Below are positions 10,559 through 22,236 of a stretch of 64,000 bases of DNA, piece by piece. Under the pieces are notes generated by a model that did not search any database, was not told the DNA's origin, and saw only the letters and a list, made by a program, of their open reading frames with translations. How positions within the stretch are numbered: the stretch's first letter is position 1; each line of letters begins with the position of its first letter. The DNA comes from Dendrocalamus latiflorus (taxonomy: Eukaryota > Streptophyta > Magnoliopsida > Poales > Poaceae), in contig CM029669.1 of assembly GCA_017311315.1 (NCBI GenBank), forward strand, positions 5,617,055 through 5,681,054. Reading direction: 5' to 3'. The position numbers were made by a program, and so were the translations under genes.

Positions 10559-11552
10559 TTCAAGCTGCACACTCACATTCTTGCAGTCACTTCGCTGACA
10601 TTCCTCGTCTCGCAGTCTCTTCGCTCACACTCCTCGCATGCGCTCTTTGTCCGCTTTCCTCATAGCCGATTAAATAATGTTTAATGCTGTTATTAGCAGT
10701 CATATTAAGAGGTAATTTTTTATCATATGAATTGTCTTGGTTAAATATGTACATAATTAGTTGTAGTTATTTAGGTGTAATTAATTTAGTCCTAATTATT
10801 TAGGCATAATTAATTAATTTTTCATATTAATCAATTTTCTGTTAGCAAGTATATGTTGTTTAATTGTATATTTTTATATGCTTTTATGATGACTGCATTA
10901 GACATTAAAATCGTAACCACTAAGTGTATCAATTAATTGTACTGTGATGCTAGTTGAAACATTATATTAGAAACATAGAAAAGAATCCCTATCAAACTTC
11001 CTGTTGCATCATGCATGTTGCGTACTATTATACTAAGTAATGCTACTCCTAGCTCGTATAGTATAAAAATGTTGGGTTTATTATGACATTACCTTCGGAC
11101 TATTCTTTATGGACGCCATTTTATGATAGCATATCATGTTATTTAGTCCATAAAGCTAGTGGATGGTACAACGTGACAGAATCCTATATGTATATATCAG
11201 ATCTTAAACTGCACTATTGCTCATTAATCTAAGCACTTAATTTTCTTGCTTTTGATCAAAAGACAACTGAGGTAGCGAAAAGTAAAAGGTCAGATATATA
11301 GTAAAACAAAACTACACTGACAAACAATTATGATAAGTAGCATCAAGGCCCATATGTTTTTCTTGACTAGATTATGAGCATGTGTTCATATGCACCATTT
11401 ATTTGGACCAGTACGCATTTGCATTGTGCATTTTAGTCCTAAATGTACATTATTTTATACTATTTATTCCATCATAAATTTTAGTTTGTAGGACTTTACT
11501 GTCATTATAAATATTCACACTAATATTTGATCTATCCTATTTGTTGGTAGGT

Positions 11553-12316
11553 ATGGTTTTACCGGAGCTTCTCGAACAGTTCTACAATGAGAACCACCGG
11601 TGCCACTCATGGATGACGGGTGACGTGGCTGGCCCTCTGCCCTTGAAGCTACGGGGTGGGAGGGATCTGTGGGAGCTGGATGAGCGCAACGTCCCAATTC
11701 TATGGGCCACAGACTTGTTGCCCTTTGCGAGGCTGGTCTCAATCGGACGTGAGTTCACCATCGACGGCAGCCTGCTCGTAAAACTGGTGGACAGGTGGAG
11801 GCCCGAGACGCACACATTCCACTTTTGGTGGGGTGATATGACGGTCACTCTGCAGGACGTCTCATTCTAGACCATCTGCTATGTGCCGTTGCAGCTGTGA
11901 GTTGGGAGCACTACCCTGTTGGGCATCCGACTATCGTGACGCCAGTGCACCCGTTCGGCGAGTTCACCGACCTGATAGATGGGCCCACTATGGGCTTCTT
12001 GTGGACTGGTGCCTATCTGCACTATGCCAATGGCAAACCATTGAGGTGCTACTTGCTGTGGCACAACGAGTTCGAGTCGTTGCACGACAGCGACATCATC
12101 TAGGGTCCATGAGCTGTACACCAGTGAGTCAAACTCCATCTATGTAATGTTTACATTTTGTATGTCTTGCTCTGTAACATCGATGATTCTCGAAATGCAG
12201 GCAATCGAGGGTGGGTCGGCATGGTACGGACTGGCAGTCACTCCAGTAGGAGTGGACGATGGCATGGACAGACAGGGCGCACCTGGATGTCATCGTGGAG
12301 CAGCGTCCGTACGACA
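11553..12316 (+). pseudogene. Plant mobile domain (PMD) protein, 5' exons
   Basis: The PMD fold is found in the Arabidopsis MAIN/MAIL proteins and in many plant transposons. Its molecular activity is unclear. From the ATG after an acceptor-like TTGGTAG, the frame reads MVLPELLEQFYNENHRCHSW, then LVDRWRPETHTFHFWWGDMT and VTLQDVSF, the classic PMD block (WRPETHTFH..GE.T.TLQDV). A TAG follows at 11,868. A shifted frame continues with GEFTDLIDGPTMGFLWTGA and YLLWHNEFESLHDSDII, and a further piece near 12,245-12,316 ends at a GTAAGT donor. The gene is frame-broken, and its 3' part lies beyond two inserted elements at 24,935. Confidence 0.7.
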
Positions 12317-12448
12317 TCCTGTAAGTTCAAGCTTCATTAAGTTGGTTTTGGTGATAATGATAAATCTAATTGTAAGACTAACTTGTTTATTGATTACGAT
12401 ATTACCTAGTCTCATTTGGATGAAAATGTGAAAACCATAAGAAGTATG

Positions 12449-14166
12449 TGAGAGACCATGTGGAGGTATCCCCTTGTTTGTGATGAGTAATTGACGCTTG
12501 TGTTAGGGAGCTTGAGTTTGTTTTGTGTATTTCATGCTGGAGCACCTTCTTTCGATGCTAATGTATGTGTATATTATTTCGAGCGGTGCTATATGATGTT
12601 TTCTTGTCTGTGATGGCTTTAGGACTTTGAGGTGGAGTCGTGGAGAGGCATGGGATGACCGGACTAGGCATGGGTGGTGCTGAGGTCAAAGCGGTAGGGA
12701 GATGCCGAAGACGGCGAGGACTTGAAGTGGTTGCCAGGCGTGGACAGCAAGAAAAGAGGAAGCTTCTAGGAAGGTGCAGCAGGGGCATTTCGGTAAAATG
12801 CGCAAGGCTGCAAAATAGAAGCGAATCTTGTTGAAGACAATGGGTAAAGTGCCGTAGCAAATGGGTTGTGAACCCGGTAGTGGAGGCTAAATGGAGGACA
12901 TTAGGGTTTGGAGATTGAATCCTGGTTCCCTCCATTTCTTGTGTTGTAAGAGTTTTGACTCTTTGCCTCTTGTGTGTGTGAAGTCATGGAGTGGAGTATG
13001 GCTGCTACTTCTTGATTTTCCATATGGGGTGTGAGCTCCTGCCTTCTTGTATGTGGTGAGGAGAGTCTGGCACAGTGCAAGCAGTGGTGTGTCTGTGTGT
13101 TACTCTTCTTGTGTGAGTTCATTCTAGGTTGGAATCATGTAGTGAGAGGGCTCGAACCATTTGTAATCGCCCATGTCTCTGAATTAATATGAAATGGACT
13201 GCGGGTGAGCTGTTCTAGCTACTTTTTTCTCTGTGATGGATCTCTGTTTGTTCTAGCTCTCTGGCTGCATTCTTGATTTTTCTGATTCTGAGTTGACTCC
13301 TTGTGAAGAGTAGTTTCTGTTTGCTACTCTGTGATGGGAATCTGCCTCAAGGTCATTTGACCAGTACATTCCCAAGAGCAAATGCTAGAATCAATAGATA
13401 TTCTCTTTTCTGAGCTGAGCGGCTTAACTTCCTCTGTTTCAATTGCCTTGGGTTTGAAGGCAGAGCAAGGGTGGTTCTTTGGTGTCTTGGTGAAATGTTT
13501 AATCTAAGTCTGTGATTTCTTGGTGTGAGACCTTTCTTTGCTGAAATGCTAAGCTTCATGATCAATAGACATGAGAATATCAATACACTCAGCTTTTGGT
13601 CTCATTCTCTTTGCGGCATGTCAATTTTCTGCCTTACTTGCTTTCCTGAACTAAATCCTAATCTCTTGAGGTAGCTCAGTTGATTAGATTGAAGTCCAAA
13701 CTTGTTGGTTTGAGAAGTCCAGGGATTGCTTGATCAATTCTCAGCTTTTGCCCTCAATTCAGTATTTATTGTGTTGTAAACTTCAGCTTCAGAGTTTTCT
13801 CTGCCTGTATTCTACTCTGTTTTTGCTCCCTCGGTCAGACCGCTAACCCTAGCGGTCAGACCGCTCGCTTACCGCCGGTCAGACTGGCTGAGGGATTCCG
13901 GTCAGACCGGCCGGTCTTAGGCAGTCTGACAGCCAGCTCAATTGCGGTCAGAGCGGCCTCTGTCTGCTGCCTTATGAACTGATGATTTTTCTTTCTATGT
14001 TTTTAGCTCTTTGTTTCTTGTCTGGGTTTAGGTTCTCCTATCTCCAATCAGCATGAATCCTCCTTCGTAGCTTCTATAGCTACTGGAGAAGAAGAAATAT
14101 GTGGATGCTTGGGGGTGATTTTTGAAGGCACCATTCACCCCCTCTGTTGCTATTTCCGATCCTACA
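12449..14166 (+). repeat. 5' LTR of the SIRE-type copia element
   Basis: 1,718 bases from TGAGAGACC to CCTACA, matched along most of its length by 20,261-22,008. Around 13,835-13,960 there is a cluster of GGTCAGACCG words, a short palindrome-like unit present in different number in the 3' LTR. Confidence 0.88.
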
Positions 14167-14168
14167 AT

Positions 14169-14183
14169 TAGTATCAGAGCTGG
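14169..14183 (+). promoter_or_regulatory. Primer-binding site (initiator tRNA-Met type)
   Basis: TAGTATCAGAGCTGG follows the 5' LTR end by two bases. Copia elements normally carry TGGTATCAGAGC here, complementary to the tRNA-iMet 3' end. One G has become A. Confidence 0.8.
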
Positions 14184-14222
14184 TTAGCTCTTCCTCGTAG
14201 ATCTTAACTGGTCTCTTGAGCC

Positions 14223-15423
14223 ATGGCAACGGACTAGTATTCCACCAAGCCCCCTATCTTCGATGAGATCGACTATCCCTTCTGGAAGAGTAGGATGGAG
14301 TCTTACATACAGGCTCAGGGCTATGCGATCTGGCGGAAAGTCAAAACTCGCTTTCTTGTTCCTGCCGATGAGAACATCAATGTGGCAAACATACCTAATG
14401 TTGAGGCAAATGCTAAGGCAAGGAACATAATAATCCAAGGACTGAGCCGAAGCGAATTTGATCACATTTCTCATCTTACGTCGGCCTATGATATTTGGGT
14501 GACCCTCGATGCTTACCATGAGGGCACCACCCAAATCAAGACGGTACGACAGGACTAGTACAAGCGAGATTACAACAAGTTTGAAATGCTCGCTGGAGAG
14601 TCCCTGGATGAGTGCTTTGCGGACTCGGACTCACATGCCCCGACTCGGACAACGCTCGACAAATGCTTGCGGCCTTGGATTTGCAAGTTTGGAAGACGAA
14701 GGTGACCACCATCAAGGACACGATAGATCTTTCAACTTTGACTCTTGATGCGTTATATTCATGCCTCAAGACTCACGAGATTGACATTGTCTCTCGCAAG
14801 TCGAAGTCACCGTCGATGGCTTTGGTCACCGATCCCAGTCCTGCCTCTGCATCCTCTTCTGACACTGTTTCTGGATTCTCTCTTGTTGCTTTGTGTGAAA
14901 TTGGCGATGATCAACTAGAGCAGCTCCTAGAAAACCAGCTAGCCCTTTTAGCCGAAAAATTTTCTCATGCATACAAGAGGGTGAGGGACAGAAAGCGAGG
15001 AGGGCCCGTGATTTGCTTCGAGTGTGGTGGCCCCAACCACATTCGAGCTAATGGCCCCAAGCTGGAAAAGGGCAAGAACGACTACGGCGGTACGAGTAAG
15101 GACGACTACACCAACAAGAACCGCAACAAGAAGCCTCCAGCTCGCGGCCAAGGCAAAAAGTTCCGCAACCTTGGCAAAGCCAAGAAGCTCTTCCACCGCG
15201 TCCTCACGACCTTCGACGACATCGACTTCAGCGACGTGGAGGGGTGGAGTGACGACAATGGCAAGGATGATCAAGATCCCAAGGACGGCGACGACTTCAT
15301 CGGCATGTGCTTCATGGCCCATGAGGGCGATATCAGCGACAGCGGGCTCTACAGTGACTCCGATGAGGTTCGCCGAGCAAGGAAGGGAGAGGTTTGGCTT
15401 GTGGACTCCGGGTGTTCTTGACA
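14223..15423 (+). pseudogene. Copia gag with zinc knuckle
   Basis: The ATG at 14,223 opens a frame that meets TAG within five codons. The gag core follows (YPFWKSRMESYIQAQGYAIW, ending HEGTTQIKTVRQD at a TAG at 14,556), then after frame changes QLLENQLALLAEKFSHAYK, and a zinc knuckle (VICFECGGPNHIRANGPK) where the last cysteine position is lost (CFECGGPNHIRANG). A lysine-rich then acidic tail leads to the protease. Gag would form the virus-like particle. This copy cannot make it intact. Confidence 0.8.
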
Positions 15424-16776
15424 CATGACCGGAGATTCTCGTTGGTTCTCTTCCCTAGCCCGAGCTCCAGGTGATGAGATGATCACCTTCGGAGATGCCT
15501 CTTCTGGGCGCATCATCGCTAAAGGTACTGTGCGCGTTAATGATTATTTCATTTTAAAAGATGTTGCCTTAGTAAGTAAGCTACAATACAATTTGCTTTC
15601 AGTTTCTTACCTTACCGATGATGGGTTCGAGGTGAGCTTTAAAAAAATGCTTGCAAAATTCTTGATTCTTCGAGGAGTCTGGTTTGCGGGATCTCTAGAT
15701 ATGAGAGGATATTTCTTGCTGATTTTGTTGAGTCTTCTGGTGATCATCTCAGGTGTTTAGTTGCTTCTAAGTTCCATGACCTCACCTTCTAGCATAGGAG
15801 ACTTGGTCATATTGGGTTTGGCTATTTGACTCGAGTTAGTGGCCACGATCTCATTCGTGATCTGTCTAAGCTCAAGATGGTCAAAAATCTAGTTTGCGCC
15901 CCTGCCGGCACGGCAAGATGGTTGTTGCTTCTCATCCTCCGGTCACAGTGACTATGACCGATGCACCAGGACAACTGCTCCATATAGACACAGTTGGACC
16001 AGCTAGAGTGCAGTTAACAGGAGGGAAGTGGTATGTTCTTGTCATGGTCGATGACTTCTCGAGGTACTCTTGGGTGTTTTTCTTAGCCTCGAAGGATGAG
16101 ACATTTACCCATTTTCAGGGTCTTTTTAGTAGGCTTTATGTTGAGTTCAAGAATGGCAATGGAGTTCAAGAATTCCTACTTTGAGAGGTTTTGCGATGAG
16201 ATAGGTGTAGAGCACAAATTCTCTTCTCCGCACGTCCCCGAACAAAATGGCGTCGTGGAGAGGAAGAACCGTACCTTGGTTGAGATGGCCAGGACGATGC
16301 TTGATGAGTACTCTACACCTAGGAAGTTTTGGGCTGAGGTGATAGCCACCGCGTGCCATGTTTCCAACAGAGTTTTTCTGAGGGCACACTTGCATCGCAC
16401 TTCTTATAAGTTGAGATATGGGCGAAAGCCCAGTGTCTCTCATTTTCGTGTGTTTGGTTACAAGTGCTTTATCTTGAAGTCCGGGAACCTAGATAAGTCC
16501 GAGTCACGATCTTGTGATGGTATCTTTCTAGGTTACTTGACTTCCTCGCGGGCGTATAGGGTCTGGAACTGCGAGTCTAGCAAAATGGTAGAGACCTGTG
16601 AGGTGATTTTCGATGAGACCAGTCCGGGGACTAGGCCTGATATCTCAGGTTCTGTAGAGCAGTTCGAGACCATCTTTGTGGATGATGAGGAGGATGGAGA
16701 TGAGGGTTGTCTACCCGATCCAGTTCCTCCTCCCCTTAAGGTGCCTGCCTCTACCACCGCACCTCGAGGAGATTAG
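15390..16776 (+). pseudogene. Copia protease and integrase region
   Basis: The aspartic protease site VWLVDSGCS is followed at once by a TGA at 15,420. The pre-integrase zinc motif appears near 15,790-15,905 (RRLGHIGFG and later a Cys pair), out of frame with its neighbours. The integrase core starts near 15,980 with LHIDTVGPARV and YVLVMVDDFSRYSWVFF. A frame change near 16,170 leads to HVPEQNGVVERKNRTLVEMA, which holds the catalytic glutamate block. A copia-specific C-terminal stretch (FGYKCFILKSGN, DGIFLGY) follows. Two or more frame breaks prevent a continuous polyprotein. Confidence 0.85.
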
Positions 16777-16950
16777 CCCATTCCTTCCGCATCTTCTGAA
16801 GCTAGTGGCTCTGTTCCTACCTCGTCAGCTCATGAGGTAGAGGCCACTTCTTCTTCTCATCCAAGACCTCCCTATCATATCCAAAAAGATCATCCTTCAG
16901 AGCAGATGATCGGAGATCTTTTTTAGCATGTCACACGCTCAAAGTCTAGC

Positions 16951-18534
16951 ATGTGTCACTTCTGTCTCCACTCTACCTTCGTTGCCTCTTTCGAGCCCAA
17001 GGATGTTAGTCATGCTCTTTCAGACGAGTCTTGGGTCAATGTCATGCATGAGGAGTTAGAGAACTTTGAGAGAAACAAGGTCTGGTCGCTTGTTGAGCCC
17101 CGTAGAGGTCATAATGTCATAGGTACCAAGTGGGTGTTCAAAAACAAACAGAGTGAGGATAGGGTAGTCATTCGAAACAAGGCTAGATTGGTAGCTCAGG
17201 GGTTCTCCTAGGTTGAGGGTTTAGATTTTTAGGAGACCTTTGCCCCTGTAGCTAGGCTAGAGGCCATTAGAATCTTACTTGCGTTCGCAGCGTCTAAGGG
17301 CTTCAAGCTTTACCAGATGGATGTCAAGAGTGCCTTCCTCAACGGGTTTATTGAGGAAGAGGTCTATGTTAGGCAGCCTCCAGGTTTTGAGAACCCCAAA
17401 TACCCAAACCATGTCTACAAGCTTTCCAAAGCCCTGTATGGACTTAAGCAATTCCCTAGAGCTTGGTATGAGAGACTTAAGTCCTATCTGTTGAGTCATG
17501 GATTTGAGATGGGCAAGGTAGATAAGACCTTGTTCATTCGCAGGCATGGCAATGACCTTCTACTCGTCCAGATTTATGTGGATGATATCATCTTTGGCGG
17601 CTCTTCTCATGCTCTTGTTTCCCAGTTCTCCGATGTTATGAGCACAGAGTTTGAGATGAGCATGATGGGCGAGTTGAACTTCTTCCTTGGATTCCAGATC
17701 AAGCAGACTCGGGAGGACACTTTCTTGTATCAGGGCAAGTACACTCGTGACCTCCTGAGACGCTTTGACATGAGTGTTGGCAAGCCAATGTCAACTCCAA
17801 TAGCATCAACAGCTTCACTTGATCCAGATGAGGATGGCGAGCCAGTTGATCAAAAAGAGTACAGAAGCATGATTGGCTCCCTCTTGTACCTCACTGCCTC
17901 GAGACCGGACATACAATTCTCTGTGTGTCTATGTGCTCGATTTCAGGCTTCTCCTCGCGTATCTCACCGCCAGGCAGTGAAACGCATCTTTCGGTACCTT
18001 CGAGCTACTATTGACTATGGTATCTGGTACTCTTCCTCTTCCTGTCTTTCCCTTAGAGCCTACTCCGATGCAGACTTTGCTGGCTGTAGGATAGATAGGA
18101 AGAGCACTTCTGGCACTTGCCAATTCATTGGCACTTCTCTTGTTTCTTGGTCTTCTAGGAAGCAGTCCGGTGTTGCACAGTCCACTGTAGAGGCCGAGTA
18201 TGTTGCTGCTGCCAATTGCTGCAGCCAGGTACTTTGGATGGCTTCGACCCTGCGGGACTTTGGGTTAATTATAGATAGTGTTCCACTCTTTTGTGATAAC
18301 ACTTCTGCTATTAACATTGCCAAAAACCCAGTGCAACATTCTCGGACCAAGCACATTGATATCAGATATCACTTTCTTAGAGACCATGTGGAGAAGGGTG
18401 ACATAGTGCTCTAGTTTGTGGAGAGTGACCACCAGTTGGTGGATATCTTTACCAAGCCTTTGGATAACTCTAGGTTTTTAGCTTTGCGGGGAGAGTTTGT
18501 GGTGGTCTGTCCTTATGGATTGTCGTGAGGGGGA
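16951..18534 (+). pseudogene. Copia reverse transcriptase and RNase H
   Basis: From 16,951 the reverse-transcriptase domain reads VWSLVEPRRGHNVIGTKWVF, has TAG/stop codons near 17,210 and 17,230, and then an open frame from 17,317 to 18,414 contains MDVKSAFLNGFIEEEVYVRQ, LKQFPRAWYERL, the catalytic YVDDIIFG, and the RNase H region (YSDADFAGCRIDRKSTSG, STVEAEYVAAA, HIDIRYHFLRDHVEKGDI). A TAG at 18,412 separates the last VDIFTKPL block. Catalytic residues are preserved, but stops break the polyprotein. Confidence 0.9.
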
Positions 18535-20249
18535 GCTTTGTGCTTTACGCTTTATCTTGTTTATATGCTTCTGTCTCGCTTTGTTGCATTGCATGAGGGT
18601 GCATTTGGGTTAGTCCTTCTGGCATAGGTTAGAGTGGTTCTCTTGTCTAGTTGCTTAGATTTCTTGCTCTCATCTTGTGGTTATAGGATGCTGCTTATTA
18701 GCTGTCCCTCTTCTCACTAGATTGAGTCCACTCACTTCTTATAGGTTCTAGCAAGGGTTAGGCCACCCTTGGGTAGACAGGGAATGTGTTTATTCCTTAG
18801 TGTGTTAGAAGACCAGCTAATAGTCCTAGTGTCATATGGGGTAGATGAGAATCAGTCTGAGCCATAGTATCCTCTATATCTTGTCTATGCTCTAAGGACT
18901 GCCTCTTCTGATTTCTTTGCCAGCTTCTCGTTTTTATTGCTTTGGTTCAGGGGGAGTTCATTTGGGAGTTTCTGGATTTTAATGTTGACATAACTCAACT
19001 TGAACTAAAGTGCATCACATGTTGAGGGGGAGTTGGATTTCCTTGCATTTCATTTCAGCATTCTACATTGTAATATAACTATATAGAGCCTTGACTATTA
19101 TCTTTTTATGATTTGTTTACAATGCATTACATCTTGCCATGATCTGTGCTTACTTGCTAGATTTATCATGACTTTATATGTATAGTCTAGTCTTTGCCAT
19201 GATAGGTTGATTAAAAATGCACTACTTGAATTAAATCATGTCATGTTGGCTCTTGAGACTAGTCTGTCCTTAGTTATCCACTTATGATTCATGCCATGTC
19301 AAATAGGTTAAGTTGAGTCTTGAATCTTTATTAAGCTTTAGATTGAGCTATGCTAGTTCTTTATGAAGCATGAGTTATTTTTAACTCCGTGTTCTTGAAC
19401 TAAATTCAGCAAAAGCAAAAAGATCTCTTTTGTGCGAAAGAACTGATCTCACCAATTCTTTCTCATGAGACTGCTTGCCATTGCACTAGGCATGAACTCA
19501 GGGAGAGTTTTGGTTGATCAAGATCATCTTCTTAAGCTTTTAACTTGGTGTGGTTGCATAAGCCTTGATATCTAGCACATAACTAAACAAAAATTTTGGT
19601 TGGAAACAACCGTAAGATTTTATAGAGACAAACATGTCAATTGTGCTAAATTTACTTAATTACACAAAAAGACCAAGTACTTGAACAAACGATGCACTCT
19701 TGAACTTGTAGCACTCTAAATTTACTCAATACTAGCTTCTTGGTTCCACTTAGATTATTGACATGGCTTGTATCATCCTTGGATGCCTTTAGCTAGATTG
19801 TCATCTTGAATGACTTGACATGCTACGAAATTCATCTAATTTTCAGATTGTGACTTATTTGGTTTAGCTTAATTATACATGTCTTGTCATGATGTAGGTA
19901 GCATTCTTATGAGTTATGGCTTGGTGTAATACTTCAAAAGTCATTTTGGATAATCTTCATGGCTCTAATTGCTTAGGTTGCATAAAATTCAGCCATTTCA
20001 TCCATATCGTGTTCTATTTTCCTCTATGCGTCTTGATGATTTTATTGCCAAAAGCGGGAGAATAGTGGAGAAAAAGACATAAAAGGGAGATTTTTCTGGA
20101 GCTTTTGAGGAAAACTTGCTCTTTCTTATGCTCTTTTGTCAACATGGCCATAAGTTTTCTAGTCATTTCTTTTAGGCCATGTGCGACTTCTTTTCTTTTT
20201 CAAACAAACTCAACTTTATGCTTTTTCTGGGTTTGTCAATATACTCATC
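18535..20249 (+). other. SIRE 3' untranslated region, no env-like ORF
   Basis: About 1.7 kb between pol and the 3' LTR. SIRE elements may carry an envelope-like ORF here, but I see only short frames without a signal peptide or transmembrane pattern. GGGGGAG tracts occur near 18,530, 18,950 and 19,025. Confidence 0.6.
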
Positions 20250-20260
20250 AAGGGGGAGAT
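20250..20260 (+). promoter_or_regulatory. Polypurine tract
   Basis: AAGGGGGAGAT directly abuts the 3' LTR, the position where plus-strand DNA synthesis is primed in LTR elements. Confidence 0.8.
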
Positions 20261-22033
20261 TGAGAGACCATGTGGAGGTATCCCCATGTTTGTGATGAGT
20301 AATTGACGCTTGTGTTAGAGAGTTTGAGTTTGTTTTGAGTATTTCATGCTGGGGTACCTTCTTTTGATGGTAATCTATGTGTATATTGTTTCAAGCGGTG
20401 CTATGTGATGTTTTCTTGTCTGTGATGGCTGCAGGACTTTGAGGTGGAGTTGTGATGAGGCATGAGATGATCGGACTAGGCACGGGCGGTGCTAAGGTCA
20501 AAGCGGTCAGGAGATGCCGAAGACGGCGAGGACTTGAAGTGGTTGCGAGGTGTGGACAACAAGAAAAGAGGAAGCTTCCAGGAAGGTGCAGCAGGGGCAT
20601 TTTGGTAAAATACGCAAGGCTACAAAACGGAAGCGGGTCTTGTTCAAGACAATGGGTAAAGTGCCGTAGCAAATGGGTTGTGAACCCGGTAGTGGAGGCT
20701 AAATGGAGGAGGTTAGGGTTTGGAGATTAAATCCTAGTTCCCTCCATTTCTTGTGTTGTAAGAGTTTTATCTCTTTGCCTCTTGTGTGTGTGAAGTCATG
20801 GAGTGGAGTATGGCTGCCACTTCTTGATTTTCCATATGGGGTGTGAGCTCCTGCCTTCTTATATGTGGTGAGGAGAGTCTGGCACAGAGCAAGCAGTGGT
20901 GTGTGTCTGTGTGTTACTCTTATTGCGTGAGTTCTTCCCAGGTTGGAATCATGTAGTGAGAGGGCTGTAGAAGAACCATATGTAATTGTCCATGTCTCTG
21001 AATCAATATGAAATGGACTGCGGTTGAGCTGTTCTAGCTACTTTTCTCTCTGTGATGGATCTCTGTTTGTTCTAGTTCTCTAGCTGCTTTCTTGATTTTC
21101 CTGATTCTGAGTTGAGTTCTTGTGAAGAGTAGTTTCTGTTTGCTGCTCTGTGATGGGAATCTGCCTCAAGGTCATTTGACCCGTTCATTCCCAAGAGCAA
21201 ATGCTAGAATGAATGGATATTCCCTTTTCTGAGCTGAGTGGTTTAACTTCCTCTGTTTCAATTGCCTTGGGTTTGAAGGCAGAGCAAGGGTGGTTCTTTG
21301 GTGTCTTGGTGAAATGTTTAATCTAAGTCTGTGATTTCTTGGTGTGAGAACTTTCTTTGCTGAAATGCTAAGCTTCATGATCAATAGACATGAGAATATC
21401 AATACACTCAGCTTTTGGTCTCATTCTCTTTGCAGCATGTCAATTTTCTGGCTTGCTTGCTTTCCTGAACTAAATCCTAATCTCTTGAGGTAGCTCAGTT
21501 GTTTAGATTGAAGTCCAAACTTGTTGGTCTGAGTAGTCCAGGCATTGCTTGATCAATTCTTAGCTTTTGCCCTTAATTCAGTATTTACTGTGCTGTAAAC
21601 TTCAGTTTCAGAGTTTTCTATGCCTGTATTATGCTCTGTTTTCGCACCCATTTCAGCTAACCCTAGCGGTCAGACCGCTCGCTTACCGCCGATTAGACCA
21701 GGGAGGCTTTGGCGGTCCAACCGGCTGAGGGAATTCGGTCAGACTGGTTGAATACCTGCGGTCTGACCGGCCGGTCTTTGGCAGTCTGACCGCCAGCTCA
21801 ATTGCGGTCAAACCAGCCTCTGTCTGCTGACCTATGAACTGATGATTTTTCTTCCTATGTCTGTAGCTCTTTGTTTCTTGTCTGGGTTTTGGTTCTCTAT
21901 CTCCAGTAAGCATGAATCCTCCTCCTTTGTAGCTTCTATAGCTATTGGAGAAGAAGAAATATGTGGATACTTAGGGGAGATTTTTAAGGCACCATTCACC
22001 CCCCTTTGTTGTGATTTTTGAAGGCACCATTCT
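20261..22033 (+). repeat. 3' LTR of the SIRE-type copia element
   Basis: It matches the 5' LTR with frequent single-base differences and has extra GGTCAGAC-type repeat units around 21,690-21,800. Near the end a 22-base word (starting TGATTTTTGAAGGCACC) is duplicated and the expected terminus CCTACA is missing, so the element's right end is altered. Confidence 0.82.
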
Positions 22034-22236
22034 TTATCTTGAAACATATCCCTTGAGTATATATAGTTTTTGTAGTTCATATATACTCATAATCAGATTG
22101 TCATCTAGTTCCTCCATTATATATTAATGGTTGAATAATAAATGAAAATCGGATAAGTATTAAAAAGCTCATCTTAGATTATACAATTGTTGTATACATG
22201 TTGTATACTCGAAAAATAATCTTTTATCTCATTATT
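22034..22236. other. Probable PMD-element intron remnant
   Basis: A/T-rich 200 bases between two retroelement blocks. No gene seen. It may be intron sequence of the PMD gene. Confidence 0.3.

Larger units (their letters stand above)
12449..22033 (+). mobile_element. SIRE/Maximus-type Ty1/copia retrotransposon, near full length
   Basis: Two LTRs starting TGAGAGACCATGTGGAGGTA (12,449 and 20,261) flank gag, protease, integrase, reverse transcriptase and RNase H in copia order. A primer-binding site follows the 5' LTR and a purine tract precedes the 3' LTR. Domain order, long LTRs, and the long region after pol fit the SIRE (Opie/Ji-like) lineage. Many stops and frame breaks make it non-autonomous. 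The LTRs differ visibly throughout, so it is not recent. It inserted in an intron of the PMD gene, and the 5' flank is GTATG. The 3' LTR end is rearranged, so the matching duplication could not be confirmed. Confidence 0.9.

Noticed and set aside
18535..20249. An envelope-like ORF expected in some SIRE elements
   Set aside because: No frame longer than short fragments, no signal peptide or transmembrane pattern seen.
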